A DNA stretch of 15,143 nucleotides from contig JAJCXL010000104.1 in assembly GCA_029263435.1 (NCBI GenBank), positions 1 through 15,143 on the forward strand, given 5' to 3'. The stretch's first letter is position 1; every line of letters starts with the position of its first letter. The stretch is from Acidobacteriota bacterium (GTDB taxonomy: Bacteria > Acidobacteriota > Vicinamibacteria > Marinacidobacterales > SMYC01). Below are positions 6,530 through 13,340 of this stretch, piece by piece. The notes beneath the pieces are model-generated. The model was not told where the DNA came from. It saw nothing but the letters and a program-made list of their open reading frames with translations, and did no database searches. A program made the position numbers and the translations under genes.

Positions 6530-7317
6530 GGGGCCCCTTTCTTTTGTGACAAGAGCCATGGGATGAGCTCGGCTTCGGCATAGGCGCGGTCCCAGGAGTT
6601 GTGAGGGACGCCTGGATACTCCGTGTAACGGACGTTGCCGCCCGAGGCTTTCAGAGCTTCGGTGAGCTTGCGAGATTCTTCCACAGGCACGCTTCGATCC
6701 ATGTCACCGTGAAACGCCCACACGGGAACGTTGCCGATGCCGGTCGCGGTCTCCTGGTAGGGATTCTCCGGTGCCATCGATGAGGGATGCCACTTAGGTG
6801 CGACCAGGCGGGTCCTGCGCGTCGTGACGCCGCCGCAGACCGGGACGAGCGCGGCGAACTTCTCGGGATACTTGTAGCCGAACGCCCACGTCCCGTAGCC
6901 CCCCATCGACAACCCTGTGAGGTAGAGCCTGTTCGGATCTCCGTTGAAGGATTGCATCGACTGGTCGAGAGCGGCGAAGGCTTGTTTCTCCATCGCGGAC
7001 TCACCCCACCACGTGCCCCGCGCGCACTGGGGCATGACGACGATGGCGGGGAAGTCGAGCCGGGAGCGCAAGATTTCCGGAAGCCCTTCTCTCGTTTGTT
7101 GGACCCCGTCACTGCCGCGTTCTCCCGCGCCGTGCAGGAAGAAAATAACCGGCCACTTCTCGTCCGCGGTCCACTGCTTGGGGACGAAGACCTGATAGAG
7201 ATAGGTCGTGCCGTCGACGCGAACTTCTTTCGTCAAGAAGCCAGTCTCCGCGCCATAGCCATGCGTCGTCAGCGCCGCGAGGAAGGTCAGTATCAGAAAT
7301 TCGACATGTTTGAACAT
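6526..7317 (-). CDS. Secreted alpha/beta hydrolase (esterase/feruloyl-esterase or depolymerase-like)
   Basis: 263 residues. GAGG lies 7 bases before the ATG. Residues 1-23 form a signal peptide (hydrophobic FLILTFLAAL, likely cleavage after GYGA). The fold is read from FFLHGAGERGSDG (59-71, oxyanion loop), GLSMGGYG with nucleophile S137, HGDMDRSVP with D207 as the likely acid, and PGVPHNSW with H239. The triad therefore appears complete. The pattern is that of the prolyl-oligopeptidase-like/PHB-depolymerase-like group of exported carboxylesterases, often about 250-300 residues. The substrate could be an acetylated or feruloylated polysaccharide or a small ester. It is convergent with the acyl-CoA synthetase, so any joint role (releasing an aromatic acid for CoA activation) is only a guess. 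Confidence 0.85.
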   Translation of the reverse strand: MFKHVEFLILTFLAALTTHGYGAETGFLTKEVRVDGTTYLYQVFVPKQWTADEKWPVIFFLHGAGERGSDGVQQTREGLPEILRSRLDFPAIVVMPQCARGTWWGESAMEKQAFAALDQSMQSFNGDPNRLYLTGLSMGGYGTWAFGYKYPEKFAALVPVCGGVTTRRTRLVAPKWHPSSMAPENPYQETATGIGNVPVWAFHGDMDRSVPVEESRKLTEALKASGGNVRYTEYPGVPHNSWDRAYAEAELIPWLLSQKKGAP

Positions 7318-7372
7318 TAGGTGCCTCGAGTTGTCTCAGTCGTCGTCGTTCGAGTCAGGAGCCGCTCTATTC

Positions 7373-7378
7373 TACAAT
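7373..7378 (+). promoter_or_regulatory. Candidate -10 box of tyrA, leaderless-type spacing
   Basis: TACAAT matches TATAAT at five of six positions and ends 7 bases before the ATG at 7386. Transcription would then begin at or almost at the start codon. No Shine-Dalgarno is present at a usable distance (the nearest, AGGAG, is about 25 bases up). The -35 is weak (TTCGAG, 18-base spacer). Confidence 0.38.
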
Positions 7379-7385
7379 CTCGCTC

Positions 7386-8480
7386 ATGGATACCGAACTC
7401 GAGGATTTTCGCGAACAGCTTGCTGCCATCGATCTCCAGATCCTAGAGCTCGTCAGTCGACGGATTCGACTGGCCTCCGAGATCGGTGTCGTGAAAGCCC
7501 GCTCGGGACGACCGACCCGTGATTTCAGACAGGAGCGTAACGTCGTCGAACGTGCCCGAAAAGCCGCGCGCGAGCTGAACGTGCCGGCAGCTCTTGCCGA
7601 AGAGCTCATGCTCGCTCTCATACGCTCCGCTCTGACCGTCCAGGAAAAGCAAGGGTTGTCGAACGCGGATAGCGGGCACGGTAAATCAGCTCTCGTGATT
7701 GGCGGGACCGGGAAGATGGGTCAATGGTTCGCGCGGTTCTTGTTCTCACTCGGGTTCGATGTCGTTCTTGCCGACCCGGAGCCCGCGGCGTCAGAGCTTC
7801 CGCAGTTTCGCGACTGGCGCGACGCGGGGCGTGAGCACGACGTCGTGGTGATTGCTGCGCCGCTCGTCGTTGCGAACGAGATACTCGCTGAGATGGCGCT
7901 CGATCCGCCACCCGGTCTGATCTTCGACGTGGGCTCACTCAAGAGCCCTCTTCGAGATGGCTTGGCCAAGCTGGCTGCCTCCGGAGCAAGAGTCACATCC
8001 ATTCACCCGATGTTCGGACCGGACACCGAGCTTCTCTCCGGCAGGCACGTCATCTTCGTCGACGTCGGCTGCGCCGACGCCACCCGAGAGGCGCGCGAGC
8101 TCTTCAGCCCGACCCTCGCCGTTCAAGTCGAGATGGATCTCGAGAGCCACGATCGCCTCATTGCGTTCGTGTTGGGTTTGTCTCACGCGACGAACATCGC
8201 CTTTTTCACCGCGCTGGTCGAAAGTGGCGAAGCGGCGCCTCGCTTGGCGGAGCTTTCCAGCACGACGTTCGACGAGCAGCTCGCCGTGGCGAGAAAAGTA
8301 TCCGGCGAGAATCCGGGACTGTATTTCGAGATTCAGTCGCTCAACGATTACGGAACGGAGTCGCTCTCCGCGCTCCTCTATGCGGTGGAGCGGCTTCGCT
8401 CGGTCGTGCGCGCCGGAGATGCGGCCGGCTTCGCGGCACTCATGAATCGAGGGCGTGACTACCTGTCGAGCCGGGATTGA
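7386..8480 (+). CDS. tyrA: Bifunctional chorismate mutase / prephenate dehydrogenase (T-protein)
   Basis: 364 residues, the usual T-protein length. Residues about 1-88 form an AroQ chorismate mutase domain; in my hand alignment to E. coli P-protein mutase, R9, R26, K37, D46, E50 and Q86 fall on active-site positions. Residues about 100-364 form the prephenate dehydrogenase: NAD-binding GGTGKMGQW at 106-114, DVGSLKSP near 181, the catalytic-region IHPMFGPD with H207, and the helical dimerisation part with LGLSHATNIAFF near 264. Together they convert chorismate to prephenate and then to 4-hydroxyphenylpyruvate, the tyrosine branch, in the cytosol. The gene stands alone, 68 bases from the divergent hydrolase, and no other aro genes are nearby. 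Q49 stands where E. coli has an active-site Arg; neighbouring R48 or R51 could substitute. Confidence 0.95.
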   Translation: MDTELEDFREQLAAIDLQILELVSRRIRLASEIGVVKARSGRPTRDFRQERNVVERARKAARELNVPAALAEELMLALIRSALTVQEKQGLSNADSGHGKSALVIGGTGKMGQWFARFLFSLGFDVVLADPEPAASELPQFRDWRDAGREHDVVVIAAPLVVANEILAEMALDPPPGLIFDVGSLKSPLRDGLAKLAASGARVTSIHPMFGPDTELLSGRHVIFVDVGCADATREARELFSPTLAVQVEMDLESHDRLIAFVLGLSHATNIAFFTALVESGEAAPRLAELSSTTFDEQLAVARKVSGENPGLYFEIQSLNDYGTESLSALLYAVERLRSVVRAGDAAGFAALMNRGRDYLSSRD

Positions 8481-8550
8481 AGGGGCGGCTCGTCTCGATG
8501 TTCTTCGAGCACTCGCTGGTTCGGGTCGTTACTTCGCGGCGAGCCGTCTG

Positions 8551-10446
8551 CTATTTCGCCGTGTGCTCGGCGTGCTCTCTAAGCGCCGCGGCTCGATCGG
8601 CCAAACCTTGCCGATCGTAGAGACTTGCCAGATCGTTTCGATAAGTGTCGTTATCCGGAGCGAGCTCGAAGGCGTGCTCTAGCATTTCCTCGGCTTCTTT
8701 CATCCAGTTTTGGTTCTTCATCAACCCCAGTCCGAGGAGGTGGTGATAGGCCGCGTTTTCGGGGTCGAGCTCGCTGGCCTGACGCGAGAGCTGGATCGCT
8801 TCCCAGTAGTCTCGAGCCGCAAAAAACTCCTGGGCGCGGCCGAAGAGCTTGCTCGCATAGCTCTGGCGCTGGATCCGAGCCGTATCGCTCGATGCGACGC
8901 GCTCTTTCGTCGGCAGGGTGGTGGAGACTTTGCGCGGCGTGACCGCGTTCAACGCTTCGGTCAACACCGCGCAGACCCGGGTCAATCTCTGACGGTCGGC
9001 GGAGCTCACGCGGTACGCCTGAGCATCGGGATGAAAGCGCTGTACGAGCTCGAGGTATGACTTCTTGACCTCTGCCTTCGGTGTGCTGATGTCGATGCCG
9101 AGCAGCTCCGAGTAGCGCCTTTCGCTCCCCAGTCGGATCGCCCGGTCGACCTCGTGTCCCATGGCCGGCTCGAGAGGCTTGCCCTCGACTTCGTTCGTCT
9201 CCGGGATCGTCGGGTCCTGGGTGGGCTCGGCCCAGGTGAGGAGTCCTTTATCTATCAGGTCGAGCAACGTTCCCGCGGCCTCGGATTCGGGCATCGGACT
9301 CACGGAGAGAATGTCTGAGGCCCGTGACATCCCGTTGATCCTCGACAAGATGAAGCCTTGCGCGGGCGTCAAGCTGATCATCTGAAACTCGTCCGAGGCG
9401 ATCCGGGTGAAGCGAAGCGAGCGAGTTTCGGCTCGCAGCGACTCCAGCGTGTCGCGGTCCGGACTGCGGGCCGAGACGAGCTGTAGAGTCGGTCCCGTCC
9501 GGCGAGCGTTCTTTTCTTTGTCGGCGGGAGATAGCGGCGAGAGGTCCGGAGCGCTGTCGTCTGCGACATCGACCGGGATCGCCGAGAGCGCCTCGAGGAG
9601 CTGGGAAGCGTCTTCGAAGCGGGAGGTCTTTCGTTTGTGGAGCGCGCGCTCTAGAAAAGCCGTCACTTCTGGCGGGGGCGTGAGCGCTTTGAAGGCCGGT
9701 GACTCGAGCGGGTCATCGTTGACGATACTCAGGAGCACCGCAGTGAGGCTCGATCCGGGAAACGGCTTGCGTCCGGTGAAGCACTCGTAGAACACGCAGC
9801 CCAACGAGAACAGGTCCGTACGGCAATCGACTTCCTCGCCGGTGGCTTGCTCGGGAGACATATAGTCCGGAGTGCCGATGAGACTGCCGGACATCGTCAG
9901 GTGGGTCGCTCCGTCCGATTTCGCGATACCGAAATCCGTGATGCGGGCTTCGAATGACGGGGTGATCATGATGTTTCCCGGCTTCACGTCTCGGTGGATG
10001 ACTTTGCGCTCGTGCGCGTATTCGAGCCCGCGAGCGATCTGCGCCACTAGGTCGACGATTCTCGAGAGCGGGATTCGTTTTTCAGAAAGGATCCCCTGAA
10101 GGGTCTCGCCCTGGATGAACTCCATCACGATGAAACCGACGGCGGGCGTGAACACGATGTCGTGGATGGTGACGATGTGGTTGTGCTGAAGCTGAGCGGC
10201 AACTTGCGCTTCGCGGATGAAACGCTTGCTCAGCGCGGATCGATGAGAAGGATCGACCGCGGGGTCGAGGCGAATGCTCTTGATGGCGACGAAGCGGTTG
10301 AGAAAAGTGTCGAGGGCTTTGTAGACCGAGCCGAACGCGCCGACGCCGATGAGCTCGACTATCTCGTAGCGGCCCCCAGGGATCTCCTCGAAGGTGAGCC
10401 GAGGGTCGGGCGTCCCCACCGATGTGTCGTCGTCCGTCGAAGGCAT
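8551..10446 (-). CDS. Ser/Thr protein kinase fused to winged-helix-like, J-like (HPD) and TPR domains
   Basis: 631 residues. Residues 27-295 form a Hanks-type kinase with a Gly-rich loop GVGAFGSVY (34-42), K56, HRDVKPGN (151-158, catalytic D153, RD type), DFG (171-173) and GTPDYMSPEQ (191-200). All catalytic residues are present, so it should be active. A linker (296-345) leads to a winged-helix-like stretch (about 350-405, LTPAQGFILSRINGM and LIDKGLL). Residues about 443-500 look like a J domain: YSELLGI, a KKSYLELVQRFHPD helix with HPD at 472-474. TPR units fill about 534-627. There is no transmembrane helix, unlike PknB, so it is probably cytosolic. A J domain suggests recruitment of a DnaK-type chaperone; that is inference. 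The ATG abuts a palindrome, and no clear Shine-Dalgarno is seen. Confidence 0.92.
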   Translation of the reverse strand: MPSTDDDTSVGTPDPRLTFEEIPGGRYEIVELIGVGAFGSVYKALDTFLNRFVAIKSIRLDPAVDPSHRSALSKRFIREAQVAAQLQHNHIVTIHDIVFTPAVGFIVMEFIQGETLQGILSEKRIPLSRIVDLVAQIARGLEYAHERKVIHRDVKPGNIMITPSFEARITDFGIAKSDGATHLTMSGSLIGTPDYMSPEQATGEEVDCRTDLFSLGCVFYECFTGRKPFPGSSLTAVLLSIVNDDPLESPAFKALTPPPEVTAFLERALHKRKTSRFEDASQLLEALSAIPVDVADDSAPDLSPLSPADKEKNARRTGPTLQLVSARSPDRDTLESLRAETRSLRFTRIASDEFQMISLTPAQGFILSRINGMSRASDILSVSPMPESEAAGTLLDLIDKGLLTWAEPTQDPTIPETNEVEGKPLEPAMGHEVDRAIRLGSERRYSELLGIDISTPKAEVKKSYLELVQRFHPDAQAYRVSSADRQRLTRVCAVLTEALNAVTPRKVSTTLPTKERVASSDTARIQRQSYASKLFGRAQEFFAARDYWEAIQLSRQASELDPENAAYHHLLGLGLMKNQNWMKEAEEMLEHAFELAPDNDTYRNDLASLYDRQGLADRAAALREHAEHTAK

Positions 10447-10469
10447 GATTTCTAGAAGTTCTGAAAATC
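10447..10469. promoter_or_regulatory. 23-bp imperfect palindrome touching the kinase start codon
   Basis: GATTTCTAGAA (10447-10457) and TTCTGAAAATC (10459-10469) are inverted repeats about a single central G, matching at 9 of 11 positions. The element lies directly upstream of the kinase ATG. The one-base spacer prevents a full RNA hairpin, so a protein operator is more likely. A nested TTCTAGAA palindrome is at 10450-10457. Confidence 0.42.
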
Positions 10470-10698
10470 CCTAAGTTAATTCATAGGCAAGACTCGTGCC
10501 GGTTCCGAGAACTGTATTCGTCCCACTCCTAGCCATTCTGGCTGCTGCGGCGTAGGGATTTCACGAATCGGCGAGGTGATTCTCCTGCAGTGGAAAAGGG
10601 CGCCATGGATTCCGAGCCCCGACGGGTCTCTGGAGTCAGCTTCTCTTCCTTCCGGTGTTGCACGGTCTCTGCGGGGTGTGGAACCATCGAGGCGTGAC

Positions 10699-10704
10699 GA
10701 GGGA
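10699..10704 (+). promoter_or_regulatory. Shine-Dalgarno (GAGGGA) for the GTG start of the TPR gene
   Basis: GAGGGA is followed by six bases and then GTG at 10711. This is the main reason for choosing that start over GTG 10678 or earlier in-frame starts. Confidence 0.42.
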
Positions 10705-10710
10705 TCGAGG

Positions 10711-12228
10711 GTGAGTGGCCTCCACGCGAGCCTCTTGTCGGCCGTCGTGACCTTTGTCTCGGCGATGGCCCAGGCTCCGACGGCCGAGCAACATCTGCGT
10801 CGGGGGGAGTATCGCGAGGCGCTCGCGCTCGTCGAGGAGCAGCTCGCAGCGGGAGAAGAAGACCCCGCCGCGCTGTTTCACCGAGGACAAGCGCTGGTCG
10901 GGCTCTTGCGCTATCGAGACGCCGCGGAGGCTTTCGAACGAGTGGTCGAGCTCGACCGCACTCAGAGAGAGGTGCTGATCGAGCTCGTCGTGATCTACGG
11001 CCAACTGGGTGAGCCGCAGAAGCTCGAACGAGCGTTGACACGTTTGGGAGCACCCAGCGGACTCTCGATCGATGCGCGCATCCGTCTCGCCCGCGCTCTC
11101 CGAAAAACAGGCGCTCATCGTCACGCGAGGCGAACCCTGGAAGACGCTCAGCCGATGACGGAAGAGGCCTATCTGGAGCTGGGTCTCGCATCGGTCGGGG
11201 AAGGTGATTGCGAGGCGGCGATGAGCTATCTGGAACGCGCCGGCTCAGGTGCGGACGTCGCGCTCGCACGAGGCCGGTGCCTCGAGGGCTCCGGGCGACC
11301 GAGCGAGGCCATCGCACAGTACCGGTTGGCGCTCGAAGGAAACTCGAAGCTCGGAACCGCTCGCTTTCGGCTCGGCAACTTGCTCTTGCGAGAAGGTGAG
11401 CGTGACGAAGGGCTTGCGCTTCTCGACGACTATGAGCTTTTCCGGCAGTGGGAGCGTCGGGTCAAGCTTCTTCTCGCGATGGTGTCTTCGGGAACGCTAC
11501 CCCCCGAAGACACGCGTATCAAGAAACTGGAGCTCGTCGACCTCTATCTGCAGGGAAACGCGGGTGATGATGCGGCCCGAGTCATCGCTTCGGGGCTCGA
11601 CCAGGCCCCGGGCGATCCGGCGCTTCTCACCGCCCGAGCGCGGTGGCAGCTGGCGGCCGGTGACGTGGCGGGGGCGCACGCTTCCCTCGAAAATCTTCTT
11701 CGTCTCGAAGAGCCTCCTGTCGACGCATTGTGGCTTTCCGCCCGACTCCAGTTGAACGCCGGAAGGGTGCCCGACGCCATCGCGAGCTACGAGCGGTTCC
11801 TCAGCCGAGTGCCAGCGCCGCCATCGACCTTGCTCAAAGAGTTGGGCACCGCACATGCGCTCCAGGGAAACGTCTCGGAAGCGATTCGTTTTTTCGAGCG
11901 CGCCGTCGCTGTCGATCCGGGGCAAGCCGACGCCCGCGCGGATCTCGGACTCCTGCTGGAATCCCAAGGGAGGAAAGAAGAGGCCGAGGAGCTATATCGC
12001 GCTGCGTTGAGCATCGATCCTGGCCTGGTGTCGGCACAGCAAGGCCTGGGGAGCCTCCTTCTCGAGCGAGGGCAGCTGGAGAGCGCGGAAGCTCTGTTTC
12101 GCCGAAGCACCGAGCTCGTTCCAGCGGACCCCGCGCTAAGGCGAAACTTGGCGCTCGTCCTTTCGCGGATGGGGAGGGAAGCAGAGGCGCGTGAGCAGAT
12201 GCGACGCGCGCAAGAGCTCGAGCGCTGA
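10711..12228 (+). CDS. Exported TPR-repeat protein
   Basis: 505 residues from GTG 10711. The first 22 residues (VSGLHASLLSAVVTFVSAMAQA) look like a signal peptide with an AxA-type cleavage site. An alternative GTG at 10678 would add 11 residues with several Arg and a more typical positive n-region; the frame itself is open from 10576. The body is helical TPR throughout, beginning with HLRRGEYREALALVEEQL. The last 136 residues (370-505) are four consecutive exact 34-residue units, with G and A at the usual positions and DP or VP ends (AVDP, SIDP, ELVP). Middle repeats are degenerate. No enzymatic domain is present. It is a scaffold, probably periplasmic or outer-membrane associated, partner unknown. 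It is divergent from the kinase-TPR gene and followed after 134 bases by the oxidoreductase. Confidence 0.82.
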   Translation: MSGLHASLLSAVVTFVSAMAQAPTAEQHLRRGEYREALALVEEQLAAGEEDPAALFHRGQALVGLLRYRDAAEAFERVVELDRTQREVLIELVVIYGQLGEPQKLERALTRLGAPSGLSIDARIRLARALRKTGAHRHARRTLEDAQPMTEEAYLELGLASVGEGDCEAAMSYLERAGSGADVALARGRCLEGSGRPSEAIAQYRLALEGNSKLGTARFRLGNLLLREGERDEGLALLDDYELFRQWERRVKLLLAMVSSGTLPPEDTRIKKLELVDLYLQGNAGDDAARVIASGLDQAPGDPALLTARARWQLAAGDVAGAHASLENLLRLEEPPVDALWLSARLQLNAGRVPDAIASYERFLSRVPAPPSTLLKELGTAHALQGNVSEAIRFFERAVAVDPGQADARADLGLLLESQGRKEEAEELYRAALSIDPGLVSAQQGLGSLLLERGQLESAEALFRRSTELVPADPALRRNLALVLSRMGREAEAREQMRRAQELER

Positions 12229-12255
12229 GATCAGATATCCTGGAGCCTCGGCCCG

Positions 12256-12284
12256 GGAGCCGGGTCGCCATCCTCGCCGGCTCC
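12256..12284 (+). terminator. GC-rich hairpin after the TPR gene
   Basis: GGAGCCGG (12256-12263) and CCGGCTCC (12277-12284) form a perfect 8-bp stem with a 13-base loop, 28 bases after the TPR stop. An alternative GGAGCC at 12242-12247 can pair with the same downstream arm. The following bases (AAGATCTTGGG) are not a T-run, so it could attenuate transcription or stabilise the transcript's 3' end rather than be a classic terminator. Confidence 0.33.
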
Positions 12285-12352
12285 AAGATCTTGGGTCAGA
12301 CGCTCGCCACCGATGGACACACTCGAGGTCTTACTCAGAGCCAAGGCTCAAT

Positions 12353-12357
12353 AGGAG
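12353..12357 (+). promoter_or_regulatory. Shine-Dalgarno AGGAG deciding the oxidoreductase start
   Basis: AGGAG stands six bases before ATG 12363, whereas the longer open frame beginning at 12291 has no such site and would add 24 residues not seen in the family. Confidence 0.65.
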
Positions 12358-12362
12358 AAGGA

Positions 12363-13340
12363 ATGCACGCTGCTTCGTACACGAAATTTGGACCTGCCGC
12401 AGAGGTTCTCGCGATCGGAGAGCTTCCCGATCCAGCACCGTCGAGCGGTGAAGTTCGCATCCGGGTCGAAGCCTCGGGAGTGAATCCCGTCGATGTCAAA
12501 AGGAGACTCGGCGGCCGCGGGGAAATGACGAGTGAGCGCGTGGTTCCGCACTTCGACGGCGCGGGGGTGATCGATGCGCTCGGCGACGAGGATAGTGACT
12601 TCTCGGTCGGCGACCGCGTGTGGTTCTATGAAGCCCAATGGGGTCGCGATCTCGGATCGGCCGCAGAGCTGGTCGTGCTGCCGGAGTCGCTCGTTTCCCC
12701 CTTGCCGCAGGACGTGAGCTTCGCCGAGGGCGCGTCGCTCGGCATTCCGGCGCTCACTGCCTATCAGTGCGTGTTTCGCGACGGTCCGGTCATGGGTCTG
12801 GATATCCTGGTCACCGGAGGCGCGGGGGGCGTGGGCCAATACGCGGTGCAGTTTGCCAAGCTGAGCGGAGCGCGTGTGATCGCGACCGTTTCGACCGATG
12901 AGAAGGCCGACCTGGCCGCATCCTGCGGGGCTGATGAAGTCCTTCGCTACAAGACGGAGAACGTCGCGAAGAGAGTTCTGGAGCTCACGAACGGCGAAGG
13001 CGTCGATCGTATCGTCGAAGTCGAGCTGGGGGGGAATCTCGAGACGAGCCTCACCGTGCTCAAGCCCAACGGCGTCATCGCCGCTTATGCTTCGGATGGA
13101 GTGAAAGAGCCGAAGGTGCCGTTCTACCAACTTCTGTACAAGAACGTGACTCTCCGATCGGAGCTCGTGTTCCTGATGTCGGAAGACGCGAAGAGCTCAG
13201 CGGTCGAAGACATCGGCGCGTGGCTCGAGAGCGGATCGCTTCGACATCACCTCGGCCCTTCTTATACGCTCGAGCGCATCGTCGAAGCGCACGAAGCGGT
13301 GGAGTCCGGTGTGTTCGGAAAGGTCGTGGTTACGCCTTGA
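12363..13340 (+). CDS. Zinc-independent NADPH:quinone oxidoreductase-like MDR enzyme
   Basis: 325 residues, typical for zeta-crystallin/QOR-type medium-chain reductases. The N-terminal GroES-like fold is seen in MHAASYTKFGPAAEVL, VRIRVEASGVNPVDVKRR (31-48) and FDGAGVIDALG. The nucleotide-binding Rossmann part starts with LVTGGAGGVGQYAVQFAK (149-166) and continues through ARVIATVS and a GADEVLRYK segment near 189. The structural zinc Cys cluster and catalytic zinc ligands of alcohol dehydrogenases are absent. It probably transfers hydride from NADPH to quinones or enones in the cytosol; the substrate is unknown. Its TGA overlaps the TTG of the sulfatase-like gene as TTGA, so the two are probably cotranslated although no functional link is obvious. 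Confidence 0.9.
   Translation: MHAASYTKFGPAAEVLAIGELPDPAPSSGEVRIRVEASGVNPVDVKRRLGGRGEMTSERVVPHFDGAGVIDALGDEDSDFSVGDRVWFYEAQWGRDLGSAAELVVLPESLVSPLPQDVSFAEGASLGIPALTAYQCVFRDGPVMGLDILVTGGAGGVGQYAVQFAKLSGARVIATVSTDEKADLAASCGADEVLRYKTENVAKRVLELTNGEGVDRIVEVELGGNLETSLTVLKPNGVIAAYASDGVKEPKVPFYQLLYKNVTLRSELVFLMSEDAKSSAVEDIGAWLESGSLRHHLGPSYTLERIVEAHEAVESGVFGKVVVTP

Larger units (their letters stand above)
10447..10710. other. Divergent intergenic region between the kinase and TPR genes
   Basis: These 264 bases must carry promoters for both genes. The kinase-proximal end (10447-10490) is AT-rich and holds the palindrome listed separately. The rest is GC-rich with no convincing -35/-10 pair. The TPR reading frame is open through 10576, so part of this stretch could be translated if an earlier start is used. 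Confidence 0.4.

Noticed and set aside
6529..6545. GGGGCCCC followed by TTTCTTTT as a possible terminator
   Set aside because: The palindrome has no loop and lies at the first codons inside the end of the hydrolase gene; it cannot form a proper hairpin.
5819..6559. 246-codon minus-strand frame overlapping the synthetase 3' end
   Set aside because: Antisense to conserved ANL motifs and overlaps the start of the hydrolase's coding end; shadow frame.
8486..8546. CGGCTCG/CGAGCCG inverted repeat between tyrA and the kinase gene
   Set aside because: Only 7 bp with a 47-base loop and no T-run; expected by chance in GC-rich DNA.
10529..11317. 262-codon minus-strand frame at the 5' end of the TPR gene
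   Set aside because: Low-complexity Arg/Pro/Ser-rich translation, antisense to clear TPR repeats; no start context.
12348..13130. 260-codon minus-strand frame
   Set aside because: Antisense to the quinone-oxidoreductase gene, with no family features.
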